Source of the DNA: Sphingomonas sp.
GTDB lineage: Bacteria; Pseudomonadota; Alphaproteobacteria; Sphingomonadales; Sphingomonadaceae
Length of the DNA: 64,000 nt
Assembly (NCBI RefSeq): GCF_003248515.1
Contig: NZ_QFOB01000015.1
Span: 19,918 to 83,917, forward strand
Direction of reading: 5' to 3'
Shown: positions 1-10,100 of the stretch, in pieces
Layout of the letters: every line of letters begins with the position of its first letter
How positions within the stretch are numbered: the first letter of the stretch is position 1
The notes under the pieces: model-generated
What the model was told of the DNA's origin: nothing
The model's database searches: none
The model's input: the letters and a program-made list of their open reading frames with translations, nothing else
Made by a program: the position numbers and the translations under genes

Positions 1-93
1 CTGCTGGGGCATGGCATCTTCCTCGACGAGATCGACATGCTGATCGTCGGCCGGGAGGGGGGTGTCGAACGATACGACAGGCCGTTGGCTTAA
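1..93 (+). CDS. rpiA: Ribose-5-phosphate isomerase A, C-terminal end (partial)
   Basis: An open frame runs from the first base to a TAA stop at 91-93 and gives the last 30 residues of a protein. The pattern GHGIFLDEIDMLIVG followed by GGVE resembles the conserved C-terminus of RpiA, where a Gly-(Leu/Ile)-Phe segment precedes a hydrophobic strand and a Gly-Val pair. RpiA interconverts ribose-5-phosphate and ribulose-5-phosphate. The pentose-phosphate genes directly downstream fit this reading. Only the tail is visible, so the assignment rests on a short motif plus context. Confidence 0.6.
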   Translation: MLGHGIFLDEIDMLIVGREGGVERYDRPLA

Positions 94-206
94 TCGCGAT
101 CGGCGCGCATCCTTCCGGCGGCCGCTTCGTTCAGGCGGTTCATCAGAAGCGGATGCTGGCTTCGCGCGTCATGCCGATGCCGCCAGCGTCCGGCGAGGGA
201 TCCTCC

Positions 207-2291
207 ATGAACGATCAAAGCGCAGATTTCTCCCGCATCCACGAGGACGGGTCTCCCGAAAGGCTGGCGATCGATACGATCCGGACGCTGGCGATGGATG
301 CCGTGCAGAAGGCCAATTCGGGCCATCCCGGCACGCCGATGGCGCTGGCCCCCGTCGCCTACACGCTGTGGCGGGATTTCCTGCGCTACGATCCGGCCAC
401 GCCCGACTGGCCTGATCGCGACCGCTTCGTCCTCTCGGTCGGCCATGCCTCGATGCTGCTTTATGCGGTGCTGCATCTCGCCGGCGTGATCGAGATCGAC
501 GCGGACGGGAAACCGACCGGGGCGCCCGCCGTGAGCCTGGAGGATATCGAGCAATTCCGCCAGATGGGTTCGAAGACGCCCGGCCACCCGGAATATCGGA
601 TGACGACGGGCGTCGAGACGACGACCGGCCCGCTGGGGCAGGGCTGCGGCAACTCGGTGGGCATGGCGATCGCCGAGCGCGCCCTGGCGGCCCGCTTCAA
701 CCGCGACGGCTTCGATCTGTTCGATCACGACGTCTATGTGCTGTGCGGCGACGGCGACATGATGGAGGGCGTTTCGGGCGAGGCCGCCTCGGTGGCGGGG
801 CACCTGAAGCTCTCCCATCTCTGCTGGATCTACGACAGCAATCATATCTCGATCGAGGGCAGCACCGAGATCGCCTTCACCGAGGATGTGGGCCTGCGCT
901 TCCAGGCTTATGGCTGGAACGTCCTCCACGTGGACGATGCCAATGATACCGCCGCCTTCGCGCAGGCGATCGCCGCCTTCAAGGCGACCGACGACCGGCC
1001 GACGCTGATCGTCGTCCACTCGGTGATCGGCTGGGGCAGCCCGCGTGCCGGCAGCGAGAAGGCGCATGGCGAGGCGCTGGGCGAGGAGAATGTCGCCAAA
1101 ACGAAGGAAGCCTATGGCTGGCCCGCCGACAGGACATTCTATGTGCCGGAAGGCGTGGCGGAGGGCTTCCACGATGCGATCGTCGCGCGCGGCCGCCCCG
1201 CGCGCGAAAGCTGGGAGGCCGGGTTCGCCCGTTACGCCGAAGCCTTCCCGGCCGAGGCGACCGAATTCCAGCTGATGCGCGAGGGCCGGCTGCCCGATGG
1301 CTGGGAGAAGGCCGTCCCAATCTTCGAAGCCGATGCCAAGGGCATCGCCAGCCGCGATGCGGGCGGCAAGGTGATGAACGCGATCGCGCCGAAGCTGCCG
1401 ATGCTGATCGGCGGCGCGGCCGATCTCTCGCCTTCGACCAAGACCGACATCAAGGGAGCGCCCTCCTTCGAGGCCCGTGATTATGGCGGCCGCAACCTGC
1501 ATTTCGGCGTGCGCGAACATGCGATGGGATCGATCGCCAATGGCATGGCGCTCTCCTATCTGCGTTCCTACACGGGCACCTTCCTCGTCTTCGCGGACTA
1601 TATGCGAGCGCCGATCCGGCTGGCGGCGATCATGGAAGTGCCGACCATCTTCGTCTTCACGCACGACAGCATCGGCGTGGGCGAGGACGGGCCGACCCAC
1701 CAGCCGATCGAGCATCTGGCGACGTTGCGCGCCATCCCCGGCCTCGATACGATCCGGCCCGGCGACGCCAACGAGACGGCCGTGGCCTGGAAGGTGGCGC
1801 TGACGCACACGCACGAGCCCACCGCGCTGATCCTCTCGCGCCAGGCGATCCCGACGATCGATCGCACGAAATATGCGGGCGCCGATGGCGTGGAGAAGGG
1901 CGGGTATGTGCTAGGCGATTGCGAGGGTACGCCGGATCTGATCCTGATCGCGACTGGCAGCGAATTGCCGCTGGCGGTGCAGGCGCATGAGACGCTGACG
2001 GCCGAAGGCGTGAAATCCCGCGTGGTTTCGCTGCCGAGCTGGTATCTCTTCGAAAGGCAGGATCGGGCCTATCGCGAGAGCGTGCTGCCGCCGGGCGTCA
2101 CGGCGCGTCTCGCGATCGAGCAGGCGGGGTCGCTCGGCTGGGATCGCTATGTCGGCACGAAGGGGGGCACGATCACCATGTCCACCTTCGGCGCATCCGC
2201 GCCCCTGGCGAAACTGCAGGAGAAATTCGGCTTCACGCTGGATAATGTGTGCAAGGTCGCACGCGACCTGATCGGAGGCGCAGACGCATGA
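207..2291 (+). CDS. tkt: Transketolase
   Basis: Thiamine-diphosphate enzyme of 694 residues, close to the usual 660-700, that moves two-carbon units between sugar phosphates in the cytosol. Visible family signatures are GHPGTPMALAPVAY near residue 30, the TPP-binding motif GDGDMMEG near 175, the pyrimidine-domain motif REHAMGSIANGMA near 435, and the segment GEDGPTHQPIEH. The ATG at 207 was chosen because GAGGGA lies about 8 bases upstream and the protein then begins MNDQSADF. Upstream in-frame ATGs at 153 and 171 give untypical extensions. It is the first complete gene of a pentose-phosphate operon, and its stop overlaps the gnd start as ATGA. Confidence 0.95.
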   Translation: MNDQSADFSRIHEDGSPERLAIDTIRTLAMDAVQKANSGHPGTPMALAPVAYTLWRDFLRYDPATPDWPDRDRFVLSVGHASMLLYAVLHLAGVIEIDADGKPTGAPAVSLEDIEQFRQMGSKTPGHPEYRMTTGVETTTGPLGQGCGNSVGMAIAERALAARFNRDGFDLFDHDVYVLCGDGDMMEGVSGEAASVAGHLKLSHLCWIYDSNHISIEGSTEIAFTEDVGLRFQAYGWNVLHVDDANDTAAFAQAIAAFKATDDRPTLIVVHSVIGWGSPRAGSEKAHGEALGEENVAKTKEAYGWPADRTFYVPEGVAEGFHDAIVARGRPARESWEAGFARYAEAFPAEATEFQLMREGRLPDGWEKAVPIFEADAKGIASRDAGGKVMNAIAPKLPMLIGGAADLSPSTKTDIKGAPSFEARDYGGRNLHFGVREHAMGSIANGMALSYLRSYTGTFLVFADYMRAPIRLAAIMEVPTIFVFTHDSIGVGEDGPTHQPIEHLATLRAIPGLDTIRPGDANETAVAWKVALTHTHEPTALILSRQAIPTIDRTKYAGADGVEKGGYVLGDCEGTPDLILIATGSELPLAVQAHETLTAEGVKSRVVSLPSWYLFERQDRAYRESVLPPGVTARLAIEQAGSLGWDRYVGTKGGTITMSTFGASAPLAKLQEKFGFTLDNVCKVARDLIGGADA

Positions 2292-3265
2292 AATTGGCGA
2301 TGATCGGCCTTGGCCGGATGGGGGCGGGTATCGCCCGCCGGTTGATGGAGCACGGCCACGAAATCGTGGGCTACGACCGTGATGCGGAGGCGGTGAAGAA
2401 GCTGGAGGCGGATGGCGCGATCGGCGCCGCCTCGCTGGAGGAGGTGCTGGAGAAGCTGGAGCGGCCCCGCATCTTCTGGGTGATGCTGCCGGCCGGCGCC
2501 CCCACCGAGGAAACGGTGGCGAAGCTGGCCGGGATTTTGGAAGAGGGCGATATCGTCATCGACGGCGGCAATACCTTCTACAAGGATGATATTCGCCGGG
2601 CGAAGGCCTGTGCCGCCAAGGGGCTGCACTATGTCGACGTGGGCACGTCCGGCGGCGTGTGGGGCCTCCAGCGCGGCTTCTGCATGATGATCGGAGGCGA
2701 GAAGGCCGTGGTCGACGGGCTCGATCCGATTTTCGAGGCGCTGGCGCCGGGCATGGGCCAGATCGCGCGCACGCCGGGGCGGGAATGCGACGATCCGCGC
2801 CCCGAAAAGGGCTATATCCACGCGGGGCCGGCCGGAGCGGGCCATTTCGTGAAGATGGTGCACAACGGCATCGAATATGGCCTGATGGCGGCCTATGCCG
2901 AGGGCTTCGATGTGCTGAAGGGCAAGGCATCCGAGAAATTGCCCGAAGAGGAGCGCTTCGATCTGAACCTGCCCGATATCGCGGAAGTCTGGCGGCGTGG
3001 CAGCGTGATTTCGTCATGGCTGCTCGATCTCTGCTCGATCGGCCTCGCCAAGGATGGCCAGCTGGAACAGTTCACCGGCAACGTGGCGGACAGCGGCGAG
3101 GGCCACTGGACGATCGACGCGGCGATGGAGGAGGCGGTGCCCGCTTATGTCCTCTCGGCGGCGCTGTTCGCCCGCTATCGCAGCCGCGTGGAGCATACGT
3201 TCGGGGACAAATTGCTGTCCGCCATGCGCTTCGGCTTCGGCGGCCATGTGGAGATGCCGCAATGA
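2288..3265 (+). CDS. gnd: 6-phosphogluconate dehydrogenase, decarboxylating, short (GntZ/YqeC-like) type
   Basis: A protein of 325 residues that oxidises and decarboxylates 6-phosphogluconate to ribulose-5-phosphate. The N-terminal Rossmann motif MIGLGRMGAGIARRL and the downstream GGNTFYKDD and GTSGGVWGL segments are typical of the family. It is much shorter than the roughly 470-residue NADP-linked Gnd of enteric bacteria and matches the short class, whose members often use NAD; cofactor use here is inferred. The ATG overlaps the tkt stop by four bases. The sequence HAGPAGAGHFVKMVHNGIEY carries the conserved Lys and Asn of the substrate site. Confidence 0.92.
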   Translation: MKLAMIGLGRMGAGIARRLMEHGHEIVGYDRDAEAVKKLEADGAIGAASLEEVLEKLERPRIFWVMLPAGAPTEETVAKLAGILEEGDIVIDGGNTFYKDDIRRAKACAAKGLHYVDVGTSGGVWGLQRGFCMMIGGEKAVVDGLDPIFEALAPGMGQIARTPGRECDDPRPEKGYIHAGPAGAGHFVKMVHNGIEYGLMAAYAEGFDVLKGKASEKLPEEERFDLNLPDIAEVWRRGSVISSWLLDLCSIGLAKDGQLEQFTGNVADSGEGHWTIDAAMEEAVPAYVLSAALFARYRSRVEHTFGDKLLSAMRFGFGGHVEMPQ

Positions 3266-3290
3266 GCCGCCGGCCCGCGAGGCACGCGGC

Positions 3291-4724
3291 GTGAGGAAGC
3301 CGCCGGTCGCGCCGCTGGCGACCTTCGTGATCTTCGGCGCCCTTGGCGATCTCACGCGCAGGCTGCTGGCGCCGGCGCTCGTGAATCTCGTGCGCGACGG
3401 GCTGCTGACGCCGGGCACGAAGATCCTGGGCGTAGCCCATACGGACGGCGACGACGAAAGCCTGCGCGCCGTGCTGGCCGAATATATCGAGGACAAGAGC
3501 GACTGGCCGGGCATGGCGGCCCATGTCCATTATCGGAAGGGCGATTTCACCAGGGCCGAAACCTTCGCGGCGCTGGCGAAGGAACTCAGGGGCAATGCCG
3601 TTTTCTATCTGGCGACGGCACCGCAATTTTTCGGGCCGATCGTGGATAGCCTCGGCGATGCGGGGCTGCTGGACGAGGGGGATGGCTTCCGCCGGGTCGT
3701 GATCGAAAAGCCGTTCGGCACCGATCTCGCGTCCGCGCGGGCGCTGAACGAACGCATCCTCGCGCGCGCCTCCGAAGAGCAGATCTATCGGATCGATCAT
3801 TTCCTGGGGAAGGAAACGGTTCAGAACATCCTCGTCACGCGCTTCGGCAACGCGCTGATGGAGGCGGTGTGGAACCGTCGCTATATCGATCATGTGGAGA
3901 TCACCGCGGCCGAACTGGTGACGGTGGGCACGCGCGGCGCCTTCTACGACGCGACGGGCGCGCTGCGGGATATGGTGCCCAACCATCTGTTCCAGCTGCT
4001 CTCGCTGGTGGGGATGGAGCCGCCCGGGGATCTTTCCGCCGATGCGATCCGCACCGAGAAAGCGAAGGTGATCGCGGCGGTCCGCCCGATCGCGCCGGAG
4101 GATGCGGTGCGCGGCCGCTATACGAAGGGCAAGGTCGGCAAAGCGAAGGTGCCGGATTATACGGCCGAGCCGGACGTGAACCCCAAGGGCCGCACCGAAA
4201 CCTATGTGGCGATGAAGGTGCTGGTGGAAACGTGGCGCTGGTCGGGCGTGCCCTTCTATCTGCGCACGGGCAAGGCGATGGCAGCGCGCGATACGGAGAT
4301 CGTGATCCATTTCCGCGATGCGCCGCTCTCGCTCTTCCCGGATGCCCAGGGCGGGCGATTGCCGCCCGATCGGCTGCTGCTCCAGATCCAGCCGAATGAG
4401 GGCGTGAGCCTGGAAATCGCCGCGAAGGCGCCGGGGCCGATCGTGGCGCCGGTGCCCGTGAGCCTCCAGTTCGCTTATGCGGATCGTTTCGAAATCGGCC
4501 ATCGCACCGGTTATGAAACCCTGCTTTACGATGTCCTGATCGGAGACCAGACCCTGTTTCAGCGTGCGGACCAGATAGAGGGCGGCTGGGCCGCCGTGCA
4601 GCCCCTGCTCGATTCATGGGGGCGCAAGGGCAAGCCGGAGCCCTACAAGGCGGGCAGCGACGGCCCGGCGGGCGCCGCGGCGCTGCTGGAGCGGGAGGGC
4701 CGATCCTGGCATCCGATCCGATGA
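3291..4724 (+). CDS. zwf: Glucose-6-phosphate 1-dehydrogenase
   Basis: NADP-linked enzyme of 477 residues that oxidises glucose-6-phosphate to 6-phosphogluconolactone at the head of the oxidative pentose-phosphate and Entner-Doudoroff routes. It shows the nucleotide-binding start FVIFGALGDLTRR, the EKPFGTD motif, the active-site signature RIDHFLGKE, and RYIDHVEIT. The GTG at 3291 is the only plausible start close to the homologous region. The ATG overlapping the gnd stop at 3262 is in another frame and stops after ten residues; an in-frame ATG at 3246 would add 15 residues inside gnd. The stop overlaps the next ATG by four bases. Confidence 0.93.
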   Translation: MRKPPVAPLATFVIFGALGDLTRRLLAPALVNLVRDGLLTPGTKILGVAHTDGDDESLRAVLAEYIEDKSDWPGMAAHVHYRKGDFTRAETFAALAKELRGNAVFYLATAPQFFGPIVDSLGDAGLLDEGDGFRRVVIEKPFGTDLASARALNERILARASEEQIYRIDHFLGKETVQNILVTRFGNALMEAVWNRRYIDHVEITAAELVTVGTRGAFYDATGALRDMVPNHLFQLLSLVGMEPPGDLSADAIRTEKAKVIAAVRPIAPEDAVRGRYTKGKVGKAKVPDYTAEPDVNPKGRTETYVAMKVLVETWRWSGVPFYLRTGKAMAARDTEIVIHFRDAPLSLFPDAQGGRLPPDRLLLQIQPNEGVSLEIAAKAPGPIVAPVPVSLQFAYADRFEIGHRTGYETLLYDVLIGDQTLFQRADQIEGGWAAVQPLLDSWGRKGKPEPYKAGSDGPAGAAALLEREGRSWHPIR

Positions 4725-5554
4725 GCGCGCCTTCCATGCGCGGGCCGCTCCGGCTCGTCATCTCGGATGTGGATGGCACGCTCGTCCGCCGCGACAAGAC
4801 GCTTTCGCCCGCGGTCGTGGCGGCGGTCGGGCGGCTGGAGCAGGCGGGCCTGCCCTTCACGCTCATCAGCGCGCGGCCGCCCAGCGGGCTGCTCTGGATC
4901 GCGGAGCGGCTGAAGCTGAGGCAGCCGATGGGCGCGTTCAACGGCGGCACCATCGTGCATCCGGACGGCACGATCCTCACGGCGGACCGGCTGGATCCGG
5001 ACGTGGCGGCCCGCGCGATCGCGATGCTGGCGGAAGCGAAGGTCGCCCTGTGGCTGTTCGCGCACGGCAAATGGTATGCGCAGGATGCGGGCAACACGCA
5101 TATGGATTCGGAGCGGAACTCCGCCAATGCGGAGCCCGTGATGTTTCACGATCCGGCCGAGGTGGAAGGGCCGTTCGACAAGATCGTGGGGGTTTCGGAC
5201 GATTATCCGTTTCTCGCCACGCTCGATGCGAAGCTCTCGGCGGCGTTGGGCGAGGGCGCGACGGTCGCCCGCTCCCAGCCTTATTATCTGGATGTGACAG
5301 CGCCCGGCGCCGACAAGGGCCATGGGATCGAGGCGCTCGCCAGTGCGCTCTGGGTGGAGCTGGATGAGGTGGCCGTGCTGGGCGATCAGCGCAACGATCT
5401 GCCCATGTTCGCGCGCGCGGGCTTTTCGGTGGCGATGGGGCAGGCCCCCGAAGAGGTGCGCGCCGCCGCCACCTGCACGACGCTTTCCAACGAGGAGGAT
5501 GGCGTGGCGCATGCGATCGACACGATCCTGCTGCCGATGGTGAAGGCCGGGTGA
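4721..5554 (+). CDS. Cof-like HAD-superfamily phosphatase
   Basis: A HAD hydrolase of 277 residues of the Cof (IIB) class. Motif I is SDVDGTLVRRDK near residue 13, motif II is the Ser in LISARPP, and the C-terminal metal motif is GDQRNDLPMF. A large cap domain lies between them, as in Cof-type sugar phosphatases. The substrate cannot be read from the sequence. Its place between zwf and rpe, with four-base overlaps on both sides, suggests a sugar phosphate of this pathway. It is not related to 6-phosphogluconolactonase, which is missing from the visible part of the operon. Confidence 0.85.
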   Translation: MSAPSMRGPLRLVISDVDGTLVRRDKTLSPAVVAAVGRLEQAGLPFTLISARPPSGLLWIAERLKLRQPMGAFNGGTIVHPDGTILTADRLDPDVAARAIAMLAEAKVALWLFAHGKWYAQDAGNTHMDSERNSANAEPVMFHDPAEVEGPFDKIVGVSDDYPFLATLDAKLSAALGEGATVARSQPYYLDVTAPGADKGHGIEALASALWVELDEVAVLGDQRNDLPMFARAGFSVAMGQAPEEVRAAATCTTLSNEEDGVAHAIDTILLPMVKAG

Positions 5555-6231
5555 GCCGGCCGCCGCTGATTGCGCCTTCGGTGCTGGCGGCGGATTTCGG
5601 GCGGCTGGCGGAGGAGGTGCGCGCGGTGGATCGCGCGGGGGCGGACTGGATCCATGTCGATATCATGGATGGCCGCTTCGTGCCCGAAATCTCCTTCGGG
5701 CAGCCGGTCGTGCGGGCCATCCGGAAGGCGACGCAAAAGCCGCTGAACCTGCATCTGATGGTGGTCGAGCCGGAACGGTCGCTCGCCGCCTATGCGGCAG
5801 CGGGTGCCGATCATCTGCTGGTGCAGGCGGAGCCCGGATCCACCGTTCACCTCCATCGCGTGCTGAGCCAGGTGCGCGAACTGGGCCGGAAGCCGGGGGT
5901 CGTGATCGATCCGGCAACGCCGATCGTCTGGATCGATCATGTGCTGCATCTGGCCGACATCATCCTGGTGATGACGGTCAATCCCGGCTTTGGCGGGCAG
6001 GCATTCCTGCCGGAAATGCTCCCCAAGATCGCGGCCCTGCGCGCGCTTTGCGCGGAACGGGGCCTGCATCCGCATATCGAGGTGGATGGCGGGCAGGATG
6101 CGGGGACGGTGCGCCGCGTGGTAGAGGCCGGCGCCGACGTGATCGTGGCGGGCACGGCGATTTTCGGGGCGCAGGATTATGGCGCGGCGATGGATGGCAT
6201 CCGCCGCTGCGGCACAGGCGGAGAAGCTTGA
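5551..6231 (+). CDS. rpe: Ribulose-phosphate 3-epimerase
   Basis: A TIM-barrel enzyme of 226 residues that interconverts ribulose-5-phosphate and xylulose-5-phosphate. Conserved segments are IAPSVLAADFGRL with the catalytic-site Ser, HVDIMDGRFVP with the metal ligands, LHLMVVEPE, MTVNPGFGGQ, and EVDGGQDAGT with the second catalytic Asp. The start is a GTG that overlaps the previous stop as GTGA, and the stop overlaps the following ATG by one base. Translation with its neighbours is therefore almost certainly coupled. Confidence 0.95.
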   Translation: MSRPPLIAPSVLAADFGRLAEEVRAVDRAGADWIHVDIMDGRFVPEISFGQPVVRAIRKATQKPLNLHLMVVEPERSLAAYAAAGADHLLVQAEPGSTVHLHRVLSQVRELGRKPGVVIDPATPIVWIDHVLHLADIILVMTVNPGFGGQAFLPEMLPKIAALRALCAERGLHPHIEVDGGQDAGTVRRVVEAGADVIVAGTAIFGAQDYGAAMDGIRRCGTGGEA

Positions 6232-6977
6232 TGAAGACCATGATCGCTTTCGATCTGGATGGCACGCTGGCGGCAAGCAAGCAGCCGCTGGCGGATGACA
6301 TGGCCGCCACCCTGAAGACCCTGCTGGACGTGGCCTTCGTCGCGGTGATTTCGGGCGGCGACTGGCCGCAGTTCGAAAAGCAGGTGGCCTCGCGCCTGCC
6401 GGAGGGCACGAAGCTGGACAGGCTGTTCCTGATGCCGACGACGGGATCCAAGCTCTACCGCCATCGCGACGGTGCCTGGGATCGCATCTATGCCGAGGAT
6501 TTCTCGCGCGGGGAGCATGACGAAATCCTCGCGGCGCTGCGCAGGGCGGCAAAGGCATGCGGCTATGACACGGAAAGGACCTGGGGCGAGCAGATCGAGG
6601 ATCGCGGCAGCCAGATCACCTTTTCCGCGCTGGGGCAGGAGGCGCCGCTGGATGCCAAGGAAGCGTGGGATCCGGACCAGAAGAAGCGCCGCGCGATGCA
6701 GGCTCTGATCGAGAAGGATCTGCCCGGTCTTTCGGTTAAAGTGGGTGGTTCCACCTCGATCGACATCACGCGCGCGGGCGTCGACAAGGCCTGGGCGATC
6801 GAGAAATTATGCGAACATTCGGGCGTCGCGCGCGATGCCATCCTGTTCATGGGCGACGCCATCTATCCGGGCGGCAATGACGATCCCGTGCGGGCGGCGG
6901 GAATAGACAGCATCAAGGTGCGCGATCCGGCCGAGACGATCACGGCGATTTCAGCGGTGGTGGCCTGTCTGAAATAG
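6231..6977 (+). CDS. Phosphomannomutase-like HAD-IIB protein
   Basis: A HAD-IIB protein of 248 residues. Motif I is FDLDGTLAASKQ near residue 7, with the DxD pair needed for phosphoryl transfer. The later segments VGGSTSIDITRAGVDKAW and GDAIYPGGNDDPV resemble eukaryotic-type phosphomannomutases, including the GGND metal loop. It may be a phosphomutase or a sugar-phosphate phosphatase; the sequence alone does not decide. It is the last gene of the operon, starting on the final base of the rpe stop, and is followed by a hairpin. Confidence 0.82.
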   Translation: MKTMIAFDLDGTLAASKQPLADDMAATLKTLLDVAFVAVISGGDWPQFEKQVASRLPEGTKLDRLFLMPTTGSKLYRHRDGAWDRIYAEDFSRGEHDEILAALRRAAKACGYDTERTWGEQIEDRGSQITFSALGQEAPLDAKEAWDPDQKKRRAMQALIEKDLPGLSVKVGGSTSIDITRAGVDKAWAIEKLCEHSGVARDAILFMGDAIYPGGNDDPVRAAGIDSIKVRDPAETITAISAVVACLK

Positions 6978-6992
6978 GGCCGGTCGCTGCGT

Positions 6993-7011
6993 CGCCCGGA
7001 TTTTCCGGGCG
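6993..7011 (+). terminator. Hairpin after the pentose-phosphate operon
   Basis: A perfect 8-bp stem CGCCCGGA / TCCGGGCG with a TTT loop lies 16 bases after the last stop codon. Only a short, weak T-rich stretch follows, so it may be a 3' end stabiliser or a weak terminator. Confidence 0.5.
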
Positions 7012-7069
7012 ATTATCCCTTCCAGCCTATGCCGTGCCCCGGCGACGGTAGGGCGGGCCGAAAAGGAAA

Positions 7070-7099
7070 GGGCGGCGACACCCTCCAGTGCCGCCGCCC
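7070..7099 (-). terminator. Rho-independent terminator of the TonB receptor operon
   Basis: On the minus strand, 12-base arms GGGCGGCGGCAC and GTGTCGCCGCCC (one G-U pair) flank a 6-base loop and are followed by TTTCCTTTT. It lies 25 bases beyond the stop of the receptor gene. The arms face the plus-strand operon too, so it may also block read-through from that side. Confidence 0.75.
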
Positions 7100-7123
7100 C
7101 TCTTTCTCACGCTTTCCGCCCGA

Positions 7124-10100
7124 TCAGAATTCGAACTTTGCGCCCACGCGGATCGCATAGAGCGAGACGCGGCCGACATTGTCGACGGCGGGGTTCGAGA
7201 AGTTCGAATAGCGATACTGGGTGCAGTTGCTGCCCGAGGTGGTGGCGCAGGCGACGTTCACCACCGAGGCGAGGTACGGGAAGGTCACCTGCCGCAGCGA
7301 ACCCCAGTCTTTGTTGAGCAGGTTCAGCACGTTCTCGATATCGGCGAACAGCTTGATGCGGCCGCCGCGCAGCACCGGAACGGGCACTTCCTGATCGACA
7401 TGGAGATCGATCTTGAACCAGCTCGGCGCGCGCATCGTGTTCTTGCCGATGATCTGGCCCTGCTTCAGCTTGTTCGTCTGCACGAAATTCTGGAGCGAGG
7501 CGAAGGTCGCGGCGCTGTCATAGGAGACGAGCGGATCGGCGGTGATGCTCGATACGTTCGGCACATAGAGCAGGAAGCGGCTCGACGAACCGGCCACGCC
7601 GAAGACGTTGCCATGGCTCAGCGTCTGGACGCTGTCGTTCATCGTCAGGCTGTAGGGAATGCCCGAGCGCCGCTCGCCGAACAGGCTGAACCGGGTCTTG
7701 TAATCGCCGAAGAAGGCGTGATCGAAATCGACGTGGAACTTGATGCTGTTCTTGATCTCGTAGATCGAGGTCCCATAGGCGGCGATGTTCGGATCGACCA
7801 TCGCATTCTGGCCATAGGTGCCCGATGCGGTCGTGCCGTTCATCGAGCTGCGATCCTTCACGTCCTGATAGGTATAGCTGACGCCCAGCGAGAGGCCGAA
7901 GTCGAAGCTCTTGTCGATCCGGGCGACCGTGACGAGCGAATAGCCGTCGCGGCTGTTGGTCAGCAGCAGATCGGTGTTGGCGCTCGTACTGGTGAGCGAG
8001 GCGTAGCGCGGGCGGCCATCCGGCGTCACGCCGATCTGGCGCAGGCGCAGATCCTTGTAGATCGGCGCATAGTTCACCCAGCCATAATAGACGTCGCCGC
8101 CGACATTCCAGCCGCCACCCAGGAAGCCTTCGAACTTGGGCGTCCAGTCGACCGACAGGCTGGATTTCCAGGTGGATTCCATCCGGTAGCCCGGATCCAT
8201 CGCATTGACGTTGGCCACGGAGAGCGAGGCCGTGTTGGTGCGGAGGTAATCGGTGAGCAGCGAATTGAAGTTCGTGCCCGTCACGCCATCCAGCGCGGCC
8301 GAGCAGAGGGCCGTCGAAATGCCGCCCTGGCAGCCCACGCCGTTCAGGTTGCGCGTGATCGTCACCGAATTGGCGAACACGCCTGACACCGAATAGCTGT
8401 TGCCCAGGAACACGTCCGGCGATCCGCCGGCGAACAGGCCGATGCCGCCGCGGATGCGAACATCATCGATCGGCTTCCACGTCGCCTGCAGGCGCGGCTG
8501 GATCACTTCCTTGCCGTTGATCACGCTCTGGTTCGAGAAACCGTAGCGGCCATAGAAGAAGTTGTTGAGCGCCGGCGCGTCGATGCCGCCCCACATGTCG
8601 GTGCGGACGCCGGCCGTGATGTTCAGATCCGAATTGGGATCCCACGCCACCTGGCCGCCGACCGTATATTGATCATATTTGAAGCTTGCGAGCGTATCGT
8701 TGAGATTGCCCGTGATCGATCCGGCCAGCGTGACGCTGCCGGCGCGGCGCGCCTGGAAATCGGCGAGGCTGTCGAAATAATAGGTGCCCAGCGCATTCGC
8801 GGTGAAGGCGTTGGCCACGTCCAGATGGCTCCACGCCGCTGTCAGCTTCATCGAAAACTGGCCGGCCTCCCAGCGAACCGCGACATCGCCGCCATATTGC
8901 TTGGTGCGGACATAGTTGAAGTGGCGGAACTGGTCCGGGCCGAAATAGACGCGCGCGGCGCCCGGCGCGGAGGTGGAGCCCTGCGAACAGAGCGTCGCGT
9001 TGCTGTTGGTGGCACCGTTCAGCTGCGTCGAGGCGTCCGGATCGGTACAGACCTGCATCTGCGAGAAGTTGAACGCGCCGAACGGCACCGGCGTCAGATC
9101 ATATTTGCGGTAATTGCCGCGGATTTCGGTGTGGAATTTGCTCGACCAGTCGGAATTCAGCTGGGTGACGTAGCTGTCCACCTTCTCGGGGCGCTGATAA
9201 TTGTTCGATTGCAGCGCCAGCGCCGGGCTGGCCGAAACGGTGGAGGAGAAGCCCGCCGTGGAGGCGTTGTTGCTGTTGTTGTGGATCCAGGTGGCGGAAA
9301 GGCGCTGGCCGGTCGTGATGTTCCAGTCGGCCTTGACCGTCCACTTCTCGTCCGTCTCGATCGTGGTCTGCTGCACGCCGAGCGTGTCGTAATTGTAGAT
9401 CGACTTGGCGATGGACGAGACGTTGGTGATCTGCGCGTCCGTCAGGTTCGGCACGACGCTCGGGAAACCGGCGGTGCCGATCTGGATTGGCGTGCCTTCG
9501 CGCAGATGCTCATAGGAGACGGCGAGGAACAATTTGTCCTTGATGATCGGGCCGGAGAGGAAGCCGCCGTAATTCTTGGAACTGAAGTCCAGATTGATCT
9601 TGCCGGTGGGGTTGGCGATGCCGGGCTTGGTCTTGCTGCCCGTCAGGCTGTCGCTGTTGTAGGTGTAGAAGCCCGAGCCGTGATAATCGTTCGTGCCCGA
9701 ACGGAGCACGACGTTGACGGCGCCGCCCTGGAAATCGCCTTCCGAAATATCGAAGGGCGCGATCTTCACCGACATCTGCTCGATCGCGTCGATCGGCACC
9801 GGGCCGCGCGCGGTGGGCAGGCCGCCCGTATTCAGGCCGAAATTGTCGGAGAAGCGCAAGCCGTCGACCGAGAATTTGTTGAGGCGCGCATTCTGGCCGG
9901 CGATCATGACGCCGCGATTCTGGCCCGGATCGATCGTGGCGAAGGGATCGCGGCGGACGATGTCGCGAATGTCGCGGTTGACGGTGGCGACGCCCTGAAT
10001 GTCTTCACGCGTGATGTTGGTGGAGGGGCCGGCGGCGAGATTGACCGTCTTGGCGCGGGTCGCGCTCACCACGATCTCCTGCCCCTCGGGCTCGAGCGCG

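Noticed and set aside
90..1814. 574-residue open frame antisense to tkt
   Set aside because: It mirrors tkt exactly, is rich in Arg, His and Ala as GC-rich antisense frames are, and has no recognisable motif.
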